Notes: generated from the letters alone by a model not told the origin. 64,000 bases of DNA from Solilutibacter silvestris (GCF_002895945.1 NZ_NPZB01000001.1:201501-265500); one strand, 5' to 3'; positions 1 to 10,491 are shown, counted from the stretch's first letter. Numbers and translations are program-made.

Positions 1-837
<837 letters not shown>

Positions 838-843
838 GAGCGA

Positions 844-873
844 ATCTTAGCAGTCCTGTGGGGAGAGTGCCAA
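844..873 (-). promoter_or_regulatory. Probable rpoH promoter
   Basis: On the minus strand TTGGCA (868-873) and TAAGAT (844-849) are separated by 18 bp, a good sigma-70-type pair. The predicted transcription start lies within a few bases of the rpoH ATG at 837, so the mRNA would be leaderless or nearly so. This is a motif reading only. Confidence 0.5.
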
Positions 874-1050
874 ACCAACCATACGGCGTCGTTTTCGGGC
901 GTTCAGGGAGGCCCTGACAGCCCTTTCCGAGCGCCTTCTCGCTGCTATGTGGGCGACATGGACAAGATGCAATGGCTGTGAAAGGTTGCCTGCACACCGC
1001 TTGGCTTAGGGTGACGCTGCCCCATCCTCTTTCCTTCTCCGGAGTCTTCC

Positions 1051-1758
1051 ATGAAGCACCCGATCCTGCTGTCCCTGATGTCACTCGCGTTATCCGCCGC
1101 CCTGCCGGCCATGGCCCAGACCGCCGCACCCGCCGGATCCACCGGCCAGTGCAAGGACGGCAGCTATACCTCGGCCTCCTTCAAGATGGGCGCCTGCCGT
1201 GGCCACAAGGGCGTGCAGAGCTGGTTCAGCACCACCGACAGCAAGCCGGCCAAATCCTCCGGCAGCACATCGACCAAGGCTACCACCGCCAGCACCAGCA
1301 CGGCCAAGCCGGCCGCAAGCGCACCGGCCGCCGCCGCGGCGACCGCGCCTGTCGCCGGCGCCAGCGGCATGTGCAAGGACGGCACCAGCACCAATGCTGC
1401 GTCCAAGTCCGGCGCCTGCCGCGGCCACAAGGGCGTGAAGGAGTGGTACGGCGCAACAACCGCCCCGGCGGCCAAGAGCGCAGCGCCAGCACCGGCTGCA
1501 ACGTCGCCAACACCCAGTTCCACGGCGGCGACCCCGGCTCCGGCTGCATCCTCCACCCACCCTGCATCCGCCGCTTCACGTCCGATGGCCGCTGGCGGCG
1601 GCAACGGCCAAGTCTGGGTGAATGGCAAGGACAAGGTCTACCACTGCCAGGGTGACCAGTGGTATGGCAAGACCAAGCAAGGCCAGTACATGAGTGAAAG
1701 CGCCGCTGCGGCTGCCGGCGCACGCCCGGCGCGCGGCAAGACCTGCGGCACGAAGTAA
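1051..1758 (+). CDS. Exported protein with two DUF3761 motifs
   Basis: 235 residues of unknown function. Residues 1-22 form a signal peptide (hydrophobic core, then AMA|Q). Two copies of the DUF3761 motif follow at about 34-58 and 108-133, each with CKDG, then GACRGHKGV and an aromatic pair. They are joined and followed by Ala/Pro/Ser/Thr-rich linkers. A C-terminal module at about 186-223 (VYHC, WYGKTK, YMSE) is also seen in other Xanthomonadaceae exported proteins. It is probably periplasmic or surface exposed; the low-complexity linkers suggest cell-wall-spanning tethers. The gene stands alone, diverging from rpoH and converging on pgaD, with a terminator directly after it. No enzymatic residues are recognisable. 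Confidence 0.85.
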   Translation: MKHPILLSLMSLALSAALPAMAQTAAPAGSTGQCKDGSYTSASFKMGACRGHKGVQSWFSTTDSKPAKSSGSTSTKATTASTSTAKPAASAPAAAAATAPVAGASGMCKDGTSTNAASKSGACRGHKGVKEWYGATTAPAAKSAAPAPAATSPTPSSTAATPAPAASSTHPASAASRPMAAGGGNGQVWVNGKDKVYHCQGDQWYGKTKQGQYMSESAAAAAGARPARGKTCGTK

Positions 1759-1782
1759 TCGCAGCAGCAGGTTGAACGAAAA

Positions 1783-1803
1783 ACGCGGCCCCGGTGGCCG
1801 CGT
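1783..1803. terminator. Bidirectional rho-independent terminator
   Basis: An 8-bp GC-rich stem, ACGCGGCC (1783-1790) with GGCCGCGT (1796-1803), has a 5-nt loop. It is flanked by A-runs on the left and T-runs on the right, so it can end the DUF3761 transcript (plus) and the pgaBCD transcript (minus). Confidence 0.85.
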
Positions 1804-1829
1804 TTTTCTTTGTGGCATCACATTGCCGA

Positions 1830-2264
1830 TTACTGCCGGTGTTCGATCGAATTGATCGCGCCGTCGTCGTCGTGATGGACCACGCAGATGCGGCTGTCGC
1901 GGCCATCCTGCAATTCCTGTCGCGGCACTTGCAGGCGCAGCGATTCCTCTTCCAGCGTTTCGGTCTTGGGTACCGCCGGCTTGCGATTGGGAAGCAGTCC
2001 CCACAGCAGCAGCAGCGCACAGGTGCCGAGCACCAGCAACGCCGAATGCGTCAACGAAATCGGGGTGATGGTATCGACTGCTTCCTGCGCGGCGAGTCCC
2101 CAGTCGACATTGAGCCGATGTGCCTCGCGCAGGGTGTGCAACGCGGGAATCCACAGCAGGATCCAGCCGACCCACAGCAGCAGCGTCGCCACATCCGACA
2201 ACATCCGCCGCCCGCGACCGAGTTCGCGCCGGGCATTGATGATCGGCGGCCGTGCTTCAACCAT
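1830..2264 (-). CDS. pgaD: PgaD-like inner-membrane protein for poly-GlcNAc synthesis
   Basis: 144 residues with two hydrophobic segments (about 23-42 and 76-92), the topology of PgaD. PgaD is the small partner that binds PgaC and is needed for poly-beta-1,6-N-acetylglucosamine polymerisation; in E. coli the PgaC-PgaD pair responds to cyclic di-GMP. The identification rests on size, topology, the conserved N-terminal I(I)NARRE-type start and position: its ATG overlaps the end of pgaC by 8 bp. The 50-residue C-terminal tail is charged and not recognised. It is the last gene of the operon, followed by a terminator. Confidence 0.8.
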   Translation of the reverse strand: MVEARPPIINARRELGRGRRMLSDVATLLLWVGWILLWIPALHTLREAHRLNVDWGLAAQEAVDTITPISLTHSALLVLGTCALLLLWGLLPNRKPAVPKTETLEEESLRLQVPRQELQDGRDSRICVVHHDDDGAINSIEHRQ

Positions 2265-3555
2265 GATCGCCGCCTGTCTTCATGTGGACGCCACGATCGG
2301 GACTGACCCAGCGCGCGCGCTTGCCCTTCCCGATCATCCACGCCTTCGGGAAGGCCACCACGGTGGCGGCGGTATTGATCAGCCAGAACAGCAGCGGATA
2401 CCACACCATCCAGTAGTAGTTGCGGCCGAGTCCACGCTCGTAATGGCTGTCCAGCCACTTGCTGAGCGCGAACTGCAACAGGCAGGTGAACGCCAGGAAC
2501 ACGCTGCTGTATTGCGGGATCAGCGGCGAACCGATGCCGGGGAACCAGTCGTCCGGAAGCACGAAACCGAGCAACCACACCACCACCATCGCCAGCATCA
2601 CGTAGGCCCAGACCAGGCTCAGCACCAGTTCCAGCAGCAATGGCCACAGGCGGTTCTGGCTTGGGTGCAGCACCACGTCGAGGTTGCGACGCAACACCTG
2701 CGCACCACCGGTGGCCCAGCGCAGGCGCTGTTTCCACAGGCCCTTCAACGTTTCCGGCATCAGGATCCACACCAGCGCATGCGGTTCGTAGCGCACGTCC
2801 CAGCCGGCGCGTTGCAAGCGCCAGGTGATGTCGATGTCTTCGGTCAAGGCATCGGGATTCCAGTAACCGACCTGGCGCACCGCCGAACGACGGAATGCGG
2901 TGATCACGCCTGACACGGTGAACAAGGCACCGAAGATCCGCTGCGCGCGCTTGATCATGCCGACGATCGACGAGAACTCGCCGACCTGCACGCGTCCGAG
3001 CAAGGTGGAACGGTTGCGGATGCGCGGATTGCCGGTGACTGCGGCGACGCGCGGGTTGTCGAAGTGGCGCACCATCCAGTAGGCGGCGTGCGGATCGAGC
3101 AAGGCGTCGCCGTCGATGCAGATGAGGATGCGATGGCGTGCCAGCAACGCGCCGGCCTGCAAGCCCACCGCCTTGCCCTGGTTGCGCGCGAGATGGACCA
3201 CGCGCAGGCGTGGATTGTCGGCGACCATGGCATCGAGGATCGCGCCGGTATCGTCCTTGCTGCCATCGTTGATGGCGATGACTTCGAAATCCGGGTAGTC
3301 GAGGTTCAACGCGTGGGCGATCGTTTCCGCCGCATGCGGGCCTTCGTTGTAGCAGGGGATCAGCACGCTGACGCCGGGCGCATCGGCGGGAATCGGCGGA
3401 TGGCGGAAGTTGGGCTCGCGGCGCTCGATGCGCCAGTAGAACAGGATCGCCCCGAGCATCCACAGGTAGGACATGAACAACGGGTAGTAATAGACGAATC
3501 CCTGCAGCGTCAGCCAGACCGTGGGCAGGTAGGCCTGGATCGAAGCGAGGGTCAC
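2257..3555 (-). CDS. pgaC: Poly-beta-1,6-N-acetyl-D-glucosamine synthase (GT2)
   Basis: 432-residue processive family 2 glycosyltransferase that polymerises UDP-GlcNAc into poly-GlcNAc biofilm matrix at the inner membrane. An N-terminal membrane segment (about 20-40) precedes the GT2 domain with VSVLIPCYNEG (62-72), the nucleotide/metal-binding DGD (148-150), the catalytic TED (238-240) and the Q-x-x-R-W motif (QRLRW, 276-280). Further membrane helices follow. The start is a GTG overlapping the pgaB stop as GTGA, with a strong AGGAGG about 8 bases upstream. Length and motif spacing match PgaC/HmsR. Confidence 0.93.
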   Translation of the reverse strand: MTLASIQAYLPTVWLTLQGFVYYYPLFMSYLWMLGAILFYWRIERREPNFRHPPIPADAPGVSVLIPCYNEGPHAAETIAHALNLDYPDFEVIAINDGSKDDTGAILDAMVADNPRLRVVHLARNQGKAVGLQAGALLARHRILICIDGDALLDPHAAYWMVRHFDNPRVAAVTGNPRIRNRSTLLGRVQVGEFSSIVGMIKRAQRIFGALFTVSGVITAFRRSAVRQVGYWNPDALTEDIDITWRLQRAGWDVRYEPHALVWILMPETLKGLWKQRLRWATGGAQVLRRNLDVVLHPSQNRLWPLLLELVLSLVWAYVMLAMVVVWLLGFVLPDDWFPGIGSPLIPQYSSVFLAFTCLLQFALSKWLDSHYERGLGRNYYWMVWYPLLFWLINTAATVVAFPKAWMIGKGKRARWVSPDRGVHMKTGGDHG

Positions 3556-5561
3556 TGATCGTCCTCCTCGTCCTGCGGGTTGATCTTGCTGTCGAGCACT
3601 GGCCTCAGCAACGCGGCGTCAGGCGTGTTGTTGAACATGTTGTCGGGATAGTAGCCGACGTGCTTCACGCCCAGCCCGTAGAGCATGCGGATGGTGTCGG
3701 GCACTTCGGCGGGCGGCAGCGGCGCATCATCCTTGCGCCAGTCGACGGTCTGCAGCTCGAACACGGTGTGGTTGATGCCGTGCGGCGCCGCCTTCACCTT
3801 CGCCACCATGTCCTTGTAGAACGCCTGCGGATCGGCAGCCTGTTCCATGTATGGCATCACCATGATCGCGGTGTACTGGTAACGCTGGAGCGACTTGCGG
3901 AACGACTGCGAATACCAGGTCTCGGATTCGGGATTGAGCGCGACCTGCGCGTAGAGATTGCGCGCGGTGAGCAGGCCCGGTTGCTGGGCGCGCACGCCAT
4001 CGGCGACATCCAGCGCGAAGGCGTCGAGGAAGTCGGTCTTGCGCTCGCTCCACTTCAGCAGCAATGCGTGGTCGCTGCGCAGCGTCGTCAGCGGCTGCGG
4101 CAGGCCCCAGGCGCGATACTGCTTCTTCGCCCAGACGCTGCCGTCCTCGTAATCCGACAGGGTGACATCGTCATGGAACAGGATGCCGTCGAACGTCGCC
4201 TGGCGACCGAGATCCTCGTAGATCTCCTTCACCCATTTGCGCACCCTCGGCGAGAAAGGCGACAGGCGCGGATATCCCATCGCCAGGTGATTGGCCTTGT
4301 TCGGCAGTGTCACCACCACGTCCTTCGACACCGGATCGCTGGCCGGTGGCTGCCACGCCAGCAATGGCATCCACGCGAACACGCGCTTCACCTGGGTGCG
4401 CGTCAGCAGTTGCCAGGCGACGCGGTTGAACAGGTCGGCGCGCATCGGCAAGTGGCGATTGGGGAAATACACGGCATCGGCGGCGCCGTTGGCATCGGGA
4501 TCGGCGAAGGCCTGCAGGTAGACCATGTTGATGCCGAGCTTCTGCACGCGATCGAGCAATCTGCCGAGGTTGGCCTCGGTCTGCTCGGGATCCTTGTCGT
4601 AGATGTAGTCGAGGTCGATCTGCGCGACCTTCGCCGCGCGCCCCTGGTCGAGCACGTTGCGTTCACGCACTTTCAGCAGGTGCGCCAACACCTCCGGCGT
4701 GGTATCGCCCATCACCAGTTCGCGGCGCAGCGCCGACAACGGCGTCGTCGCGGTATTGGGGCCATCGTCCAGATTGAAACCGACCGGCATCCCGGCTTGT
4801 TCGCCGATCTTGCTGACATCGGCGTTGTAGCGGCCGTATGGCCACACTATCGCCCGCGGTGCGCGCCCGAGGCGCTTGGCGATCAATGCCTTGTTGCTGG
4901 CGAAATCCTGGCGGATGCGCTGGCGATATTCGTTCACCGATTCGTAGCGATGCTGGTCGGGCAGCCATTGCAGTGCGGTCGCGGCAGGCTCGCGATTGCC
5001 CTGCGGATTGGCGAGGATGCCGCGATGCAGGTCGAAACTGTGGCTGGCGATTTCGATCAGCCCGCTGTCCTGCATCTTCTTCAACTCGGCCCACGACATC
5101 AGGTCCTTGCGTGGCAACTTGTTGCCGTCGAAATCGACCTTGTCCTTTTCCGGAACCTCCATCCAGTGGCCGACCAGCGCCACCACCGCGGGGATCTTCT
5201 CGCGCTTGAGGATCGGCCATGCGTTCTGGTAAACCGATTCGTAGCCGTCATCGAACGTCATCAACACCGGCTTCAGCGGCAATGGCTTGCGATGCGCGCG
5301 CGCGTCGAGGATGTCCTGCACCGAGATGAAGTGGTAGCCGTTCGCCTTCAACCATTGCAGTTGCTTTTCCAGCAATGCCGGTGGCACCGCGTAGGACGGC
5401 GTCAACGCATCCTTGCGTTCGGAGATCTCGTGGTAGCAGAGCACGGTGACCTCGGCCGGCACGATGGCGGCGCGCGCAAGTGCGGCGACGGCGCACAGGC
5501 AGAGGATGGCGAGGGACTGCAGGGAGCGGACGAGGACCGGGACGCGGGGCATGCGCGGCAT
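3552..5561 (-). CDS. pgaB: Poly-beta-1,6-N-acetyl-D-glucosamine N-deacetylase PgaB
   Basis: About 669 residues. A signal peptide (about 1-33, ending ALARA|A) is followed by a NodB-type polysaccharide deacetylase domain (VLCYHEIS near 40, MTFDDGYESVY near 100) and a C-terminal glycoside-hydrolase-like domain (ILFHDDVTLSDYEDGS). In the family the first domain partly deacetylates poly-GlcNAc in the periplasm and the second binds and cleaves it. The E. coli protein is a lipoprotein; here I see no lipobox cysteine at the cleavage site. ATG at 5561 is chosen; a TTG one codon upstream and an ATG at 5552 are alternatives. It is first in the pgaB-C-D operon, with no pgaA upstream. Confidence 0.92.
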   Translation of the reverse strand: MPRMPRVPVLVRSLQSLAILCLCAVAALARAAIVPAEVTVLCYHEISERKDALTPSYAVPPALLEKQLQWLKANGYHFISVQDILDARAHRKPLPLKPVLMTFDDGYESVYQNAWPILKREKIPAVVALVGHWMEVPEKDKVDFDGNKLPRKDLMSWAELKKMQDSGLIEIASHSFDLHRGILANPQGNREPAATALQWLPDQHRYESVNEYRQRIRQDFASNKALIAKRLGRAPRAIVWPYGRYNADVSKIGEQAGMPVGFNLDDGPNTATTPLSALRRELVMGDTTPEVLAHLLKVRERNVLDQGRAAKVAQIDLDYIYDKDPEQTEANLGRLLDRVQKLGINMVYLQAFADPDANGAADAVYFPNRHLPMRADLFNRVAWQLLTRTQVKRVFAWMPLLAWQPPASDPVSKDVVVTLPNKANHLAMGYPRLSPFSPRVRKWVKEIYEDLGRQATFDGILFHDDVTLSDYEDGSVWAKKQYRAWGLPQPLTTLRSDHALLLKWSERKTDFLDAFALDVADGVRAQQPGLLTARNLYAQVALNPESETWYSQSFRKSLQRYQYTAIMVMPYMEQAADPQAFYKDMVAKVKAAPHGINHTVFELQTVDWRKDDAPLPPAEVPDTIRMLYGLGVKHVGYYPDNMFNNTPDAALLRPVLDSKINPQDEEDDQ

Positions 5562-5619
5562 CAATGGGAACCGATGACCATTCTAGGCCGAGGGAGCCGT
5601 GCCCCGGATTAAATGGTTG

Positions 5620-6306
5620 TCATGTCGGCAATGACCAGTCGATCGGTGCGTGGCCGTTGCGAGCGAGATAGTCGTTGGCAGCGGAAAAATGCCCGCAGCC
5701 GATGAAGCCGCGATGGGCCGACAGCGGCGACGGATGCGGTGCCTTCAGCACGCGATGGCGGCGCGGATCGATGACCTTGCCCTTGGCCTGCGCGTAACTG
5801 CCCCACAACAGGAACACCAGTCCCTCGCGCTCGCGGTTCAGCACATCCACCACGTGGTCGGTAAAGCCTTCCCAGCCGCGGCCCTGGTGGCTGCCGGCGC
5901 GCCCTTCCTCCACCGTCAGCACCGAGTTGAGCAGCAGCACGCCGCGCTGCGCCCACGGCATCAGGTAGCCGTTGGCCGGACGCGGCATGGCGATGTCGCG
6001 GTGGAGTTCCTTGTAGATGTTGTCGAGCGATGGCGGCACCGCCACGCCCGGCAGCACCGAGAAGCACAGTCCGTGCGCCTGGCCGGGGCCGTGGTAGGGA
6101 TCCTGGCCGAGGATCACCACCTTGACCGCATCGAACGGCGTGGCATCGAACGCGGCGAAGATGTGGTTCGGATCGGGATGGATGCGCACGCCTTCATGCA
6201 AGCGTTCGCGCAGGAAGGCCGACAGCGCGCGCATGTCATCGCGCTGCAGCCAATCACCCACCCGCGCCTTCCACGATGGTTCGAGGCGGACGGAATCGCT
6301 ACCCAT
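5620..6306 (-). CDS. ung: Uracil-DNA glycosylase
   Basis: 228 residues. Removes uracil from DNA as the first step of base excision repair. Family 1 motifs are intact: the water-activating loop GQDPYHG (67-73) with the catalytic Asp, and the DNA-intercalating loop [11 protein letters not shown] (191-201). The reading frame stays open about 65 codons upstream, but alignment and the 1-bp stop/start overlap (TGATG) with the response regulator put the start at [10 protein letters not shown]. It is the last gene of the ftsE-ftsX-regulator-ung string. Confidence 0.95.
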   Translation of the reverse strand: MGSDSVRLEPSWKARVGDWLQRDDMRALSAFLRERLHEGVRIHPDPNHIFAAFDATPFDAVKVVILGQDPYHGPGQAHGLCFSVLPGVAVPPSLDNIYKELHRDIAMPRPANGYLMPWAQRGVLLLNSVLTVEEGRAGSHQGRGWEGFTDHVVDVLNREREGLVFLLWGSYAQAKGKVIDPRRHRVLKAPHPSPLSAHRGFIGCGHFSAANDYLARNGHAPIDWSLPT

Positions 6307-7142
6307 CAGTGCCGGACCAGCCGCGCCGCGCGCAACTGGAACAGGATCTTGGTGACCAGCAGGCGTTCTTCCACCGGCTTCAGCACCAGGTCGTTGGCAC
6401 CGGCGACCAGCAGGTCGCGTTGCTTGTCCGGGTTCTCGTCGCCGGTCATCACGATGATCGGCAACGCGCGCTTGCCGAGGCGGAATTCGCCGCGCACGCA
6501 TCGCAACACGTCGCCGCCACCAAGCGGGCCGTTGAGATAGACGTCGGTGAGGATGAGGTCGGCGCCCGGGGCGTCATCGCCCTCGCGATTCTGGGCGAGA
6601 TAGTCGAGCGCGGCCTCGGCGCTTTCGACGTGGATCACGGCGAGACCCTGCGTCGCCAGCATGCGCTTGATCGCCAGCGCGGCGACGCGGCTGTCCTCGA
6701 TATAGAGCACGCGTGCGCCAACGACCGGCTGCGGCTGCACGTAACCGCGCAGGAACGCCACCAGCGCACCGTAGCCGAGTTCCTTGTCGAAGTAATCGGT
6801 GATTTCGTCGCCCAGCGTGCGCGTTTCCAGTCGGTGCTGGACGTCGGACGACACCGCGATCACCGGCACATAGGCCTGTTCTGCCGCTTCGTGCACCGCG
6901 CGCGCAACATCCTGGCCGTCGCCGTCGGGCAGCACCAGCGAGGTCGTCACCAGGTCGACATGGCCTGCGGCCAACGCCGCGCGCGCGCCGGCGACGCCAT
7001 TGCAGGGCACCACGCTGGCGTTCGGCAACTCCTTCAGCAACACGTCGCCGATCAGCTTGCGCACCATGCGCGAGCCATCGACCACCATCACGCGCGGCGC
7101 CTCGCTGACAAGATGACGCAGGTCGCGGGTTGGGATGGACAT
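6306..7142 (-). CDS. Response regulator with two receiver domains, the first lacking its phospho-acceptor Asp
   Basis: 278 residues made only of two receiver (REC) domains in tandem, with no output domain. The second is canonical: acidic YIED (147-150), phospho-acceptor Asp at about 200 (LTDV) and conserved Lys at 255 (LKP). The first keeps Lys 120 (FDK) but has Ser at the phospho-acceptor site (about 68, VTTSLVLP) and only one acidic residue in its N-terminal pocket (VVDG), so it is probably a pseudo-receiver. The start (MSIPTRDL) overlaps the ftsX stop by one base. Such stand-alone double-REC proteins usually act through protein contacts; the partner kinase is not in the window. Confidence 0.85.
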   Translation of the reverse strand: MSIPTRDLRHLVSEAPRVMVVDGSRMVRKLIGDVLLKELPNASVVPCNGVAGARAALAAGHVDLVTTSLVLPDGDGQDVARAVHEAAEQAYVPVIAVSSDVQHRLETRTLGDEITDYFDKELGYGALVAFLRGYVQPQPVVGARVLYIEDSRVAALAIKRMLATQGLAVIHVESAEAALDYLAQNREGDDAPGADLILTDVYLNGPLGGGDVLRCVRGEFRLGKRALPIIVMTGDENPDKQRDLLVAGANDLVLKPVEERLLVTKILFQLRAARLVRH

Positions 7143-8080
7143 CAGCGTTCCGTCGGTCGCGTCTGGCGCAGGAAGTGGCCGGTCACGATACCTGCGCCGA
7201 GCCATCCCAACAAGGTCGCGGCGACCACCGCGACGATCGCTTCCACCGGCGTCAACGGTTGCAATTCGAAATGCGAACCGTAGCTGGCCGCGAGCGTCGA
7301 CAACGGCGACTGCAGGGCGATATTCGCGGCGGTGAGCACGGCCAGCGCCAACACTCCGGCGGCGAGTCCGTATAACGCGCCGAGATAGAGGAACGGCCGG
7401 CGGATAAAGCCATCGGTGGCGCCGAGCAATTGCAGCACGCCGATTTCCTCGCGGCGCGCCTGGATGTCGAGGCGCACGGTGTTGCCGATCACCAGCACCG
7501 CGCCGGCACCGAGCATCACCGCGAGCACCAGCGCCAGTCGCGCGCCGAGTTTCAACCAGTCGTCGAGGCGTTTGCGCCAGGCCGCGTCATGCTGGACCTG
7601 ATCGGCTTCCGGCAATTGCTTGAGCGCATCGGCCAGCGCCAGTTCGTCGCCCTTGGGCGTCACCACCAGCACGTTCGGCAACGGATTGCCATCGAGTCCG
7701 TCCAGCGCATCGCCCAGCGTGCTGCTCTTGCGCAGTTCGGCCAGCCCTTCGTCCGGCGTCTTCCACACCACGTTGCCGACATCGGCACGTGCGCGCACCT
7801 GTTCCACCAGCGCGCGCGCGCGATCGACCGTGGTGTCCTGCTTGAGGAAGACGCTGATCTCGCGCGAACGCTGGACGTCTCCGGTGAAGCGCTCGACGTT
7901 CTGCAGCACCAGCCACAACCCGAGCGGCAAAGTGAACGCGAGCGCGATCACGGCGATGGTCAGCAGAGAAGCGAACGGACGCCGCAATACCCGGCCGAGG
8001 CTGGCCATCACGCTGTAGAGATGGTGGTCGATCCAGGTGCCGACGCCCGAACGCGGCGCTTCCACGCGCTGGTTATTCAT
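7142..8080 (-). CDS. ftsX: Cell division ABC transporter permease FtsX
   Basis: 312 residues. Permease half of the FtsEX complex, which sits at the divisome and activates periplasmic amidase regulators such as EnvC. One membrane helix at about 40-60 is followed by a periplasmic loop of about 110 residues and three C-terminal helices (the FtsX/MacB permease fold; MLGAGAVLVIGNTVRL is conserved). The start MNNQRVEAP overlaps the end of ftsE by 8 bp. An in-frame upstream start nine codons earlier (8107) is possible but would lie deep inside ftsE. Confidence 0.95.
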   Translation of the reverse strand: MNNQRVEAPRSGVGTWIDHHLYSVMASLGRVLRRPFASLLTIAVIALAFTLPLGLWLVLQNVERFTGDVQRSREISVFLKQDTTVDRARALVEQVRARADVGNVVWKTPDEGLAELRKSSTLGDALDGLDGNPLPNVLVVTPKGDELALADALKQLPEADQVQHDAAWRKRLDDWLKLGARLALVLAVMLGAGAVLVIGNTVRLDIQARREEIGVLQLLGATDGFIRRPFLYLGALYGLAAGVLALAVLTAANIALQSPLSTLAASYGSHFELQPLTPVEAIVAVVAATLLGWLGAGIVTGHFLRQTRPTER

Positions 8081-8762
8081 CGGCGAGATCCTCGGGCGAG
8101 ATGTCATCGACCAACTGCCCGTGGTTCAGCACCAGCACGCGCTTCTTCATGCGCTTGACGAGGTTGAGATCGTGGCTCGCCACCAGCACGCTGGTCCCGC
8201 GCTGCGGCAGCGAGGCGAACAGTTCCATGATCTCCGCCGACAGCGTCGGGTCGAGATTGCCGGTCGGCTCATCGGCCACCAGCATCCGCGGTTCGCCGAT
8301 CAGTGCGCGGGCGATGCCAACGCGTTGCTGTTCGCCCGCCGACAACTGCGACGGCAGCGATTTCTCGCGCCCACCAAGGCCGAGGCGTTCCAGCTGGCTG
8401 CGCACGCGCTTGCCGATCTCGGCGCGCGGCATCCCGCGCAGGATCAGCGGCAGCGCCACGTTCTCGAAAATGGTGCGATCGGTCAGCAACTGGTGGTTCT
8501 GGTAGACCACGCCGACATCGCGACGATGCAGCGCGACCTTGCGGCCGCGCACGTTGTGCAGGTTGCGTTCGTCGAACAGCACCGCGCCACGATTTGGCCG
8601 TTCGGCCAGCTGGATCAGCTTGAGCAGCGTGCTCTTGCCGGCGCCGGAGTGGCCGGTGACGAACAACATTTCGCCCGGTTCCACTGCGAAATTGACCTCC
8701 GCCAACGCCTGGTGGCCACCGGGATACTGCTTGCTGACGCCGTCGAAGCGGAGAAGGCTCAT
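8073..8762 (-). CDS. ftsE: Cell division ATP-binding protein FtsE
   Basis: 229 residues. ABC-type ATPase partner of FtsX. Walker A GHSGAGKST (37-45), Q-loop VVYQNH, signature LSAGEQQR (140-147) and Walker B with DEPTGNLD (164-171) are all present. The start MSLLRFDGV gives the family length; six extra codons upstream are in frame but are not conserved in type. It lies 25 bp downstream of rhlB on the same strand, so read-through from the helicase gene is likely. Confidence 0.95.
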   Translation of the reverse strand: MSLLRFDGVSKQYPGGHQALAEVNFAVEPGEMLFVTGHSGAGKSTLLKLIQLAERPNRGAVLFDERNLHNVRGRKVALHRRDVGVVYQNHQLLTDRTIFENVALPLILRGMPRAEIGKRVRSQLERLGLGGREKSLPSQLSAGEQQRVGIARALIGEPRMLVADEPTGNLDPTLSAEIMELFASLPQRGTSVLVASHDLNLVKRMKKRVLVLNHGQLVDDISPEDLADE

Positions 8763-8787
8763 GCCGGCATTATGCCGCACGCTCCCG

Positions 8788-10491
8788 TCAGTGCTGCTGC
8801 GATGCGCCGCGTGTCACCAGTTTGCGCAAGCCTTGGCCGATGCGGCTCAGCAGGCCGGGTTGCGCCTGGGCATGTTCAGTCTTCGGCGCGACATGTTCGC
8901 GCTTGCCGGCGGGCTCCGCGCGCGTTTGCCCCGGCGACCGATTGTTCTCCTGGCCTTCCTGCACAACGGTCACGCCATCGATCGGCTGACCCTTGCGCCG
9001 GCGGCGACGCTTGCGCGGCGCCTTGTCCGGATCTGCTTCGCTGGCCACCACGCTCGCCACCACTGGCACCGGCGCAACCGGCTTGGCTACGGTTTCCGCC
9101 TGCACACGCGGCGGACGCGGCGCGCGACGTTCGCCATCGCGGCCTTCGCTGCGACGACCGCCACTACTGCTGCCACCGCCACTGCGGGCACGACCGCCGC
9201 CACGCTTGGCTTCGTCGGCAGCGCGCGCTTCGCGGGCCTCCTTGAAGATCGTGCCGATGCTGTCGTCCTCGTCACCCTCGACGGCTTCCGGCTTGGCGCG
9301 CTCGGGGCGCGGCAGCGCGATCAGCATATCCGGCGTCACGTGCTCGCCCGGGATCTTCTGATCGATGTAGGCCTCGATGTCGGGCAGCGACATGCCGTAG
9401 CGTTCGCAGGCGAAGCTGATGGCATCGCCTTCGGCGCCAAGACGCGCGGTGCGGCCGATGCGGTGCACGTAGTCCTCGGCATCGAACGGCAGGTCGTAGT
9501 TGTAGACGTGCGAGACGCCATCGATGTGCAGGCCGCGCGCGGCGACGTCGGTCGCCACCAGGATTTCCAGCTGGCCGGCCTGGAACTTCTTCAGCAACGA
9601 TTCGCGCTTCTTCTGCGGCACGTCGCCGGAGAGCACGCCGACGCGATAGCCGGCCTTCTCCAATGCACGCGCCACCCGCTCCACGAATACCTTGGTGTTG
9701 ACGAAGACCATCGTGCGCGCGCCTTCGCTGCGCGACAGCAGGCCGATCAGCAGCGGGATCTTTTCCTCGTCGGCGGGGTAATACAGGCGCTGGCGCACGC
9801 GCGCGGCGGTGATGAACTCGGTCTCGACGACGAGCTTTTCCGGCTCGTTCATGTGTTCGTAGGCGAGTTCGAGCACGCGATGGCTGAGCGTTGCCGAGAA
9901 CAGCAGGGTCTGCCGCGTGGTGCGTTCGGGCATGCGGCGGAGCAGGAAGCGGATGTCCTTGATGAAGCCGAGGTCGAACATGCGGTCGGCTTCGTCCAGC
10001 ACGCAAATCTCGCAGGCGTGCAGGCTCACCACCTTGTGCTGCTTGACGTAGTCGATCAGGCGGCCGGGCGTGGCGATGATCACGTCGGCGCCCCGCTGCA
10101 ACAACTCGCGCTGCTTGTCGTAATCGACACCGCCATAGACCAGCGCGAACTTCAGGCCGAGGTCCGATCCGAACTTGACCGCGTCCTTGTGGATCTGGAT
10201 CGCCAGCTCGCGGGTCGGCGCCAGGATCAGCGCGCGCGGATCTTCCGGCTTGCGGTCGGCCAGCGCCGAACGTTTGAGCAGGCGATCGATCACCGTGATC
10301 AGGAAAGCCAGCGTCTTGCCGGTGCCGGTCTGCGCCTGCCCGGCGACATCGCGCCCGGCCAGTGCGACCGGCAGGGTCAGGGCCTGGATCGGCGTGCAGC
10401 GGTTGAATCCTGCGGCCTCCAATCCGGCCAACAAGGTCGGATGGAGATCGAAGGAGGAAAAGGTGACGTCGGTCAGCGGATTGTCGGACAT
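8788..10491 (-). CDS. rhlB: DEAD-box ATP-dependent RNA helicase RhlB
   Basis: 567 residues. RNA helicase that in E. coli works in the RNA degradosome, unwinding structured RNA for RNase E/PNPase. Helicase core: Q motif (FNRCTPIQ), motif I AQTGTGKT (53-60), APTREL, TPGR, DEAD (166-169), SAT, and HRIGRTAR. The C-terminal ~150 residues are an Arg/Gly/Ser-rich tail ([11 protein letters not shown]) ending in a basic KRRRRRKGQ stretch, typical of the longer Xanthomonadaceae RhlB and likely RNA binding. Start [11 protein letters not shown] is chosen by homology; the frame is open 48 codons further upstream. Confidence 0.93.
   Translation of the reverse strand: MSDNPLTDVTFSSFDLHPTLLAGLEAAGFNRCTPIQALTLPVALAGRDVAGQAQTGTGKTLAFLITVIDRLLKRSALADRKPEDPRALILAPTRELAIQIHKDAVKFGSDLGLKFALVYGGVDYDKQRELLQRGADVIIATPGRLIDYVKQHKVVSLHACEICVLDEADRMFDLGFIKDIRFLLRRMPERTTRQTLLFSATLSHRVLELAYEHMNEPEKLVVETEFITAARVRQRLYYPADEEKIPLLIGLLSRSEGARTMVFVNTKVFVERVARALEKAGYRVGVLSGDVPQKKRESLLKKFQAGQLEILVATDVAARGLHIDGVSHVYNYDLPFDAEDYVHRIGRTARLGAEGDAISFACERYGMSLPDIEAYIDQKIPGEHVTPDMLIALPRPERAKPEAVEGDEDDSIGTIFKEAREARAADEAKRGGGRARSGGGSSSGGRRSEGRDGERRAPRPPRVQAETVAKPVAPVPVVASVVASEADPDKAPRKRRRRRKGQPIDGVTVVQEGQENNRSPGQTRAEPAGKREHVAPKTEHAQAQPGLLSRIGQGLRKLVTRGASQQH

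Noticed and set aside
903-917. Inverted repeat TCAGGG-AGG-CCCTGA between rpoH and the DUF3761 gene
   Set aside because: A 6-bp stem without a T-run is not a terminator, and a single copy is too weak to call an operator. Such palindromes are expected by chance in 64 kb.
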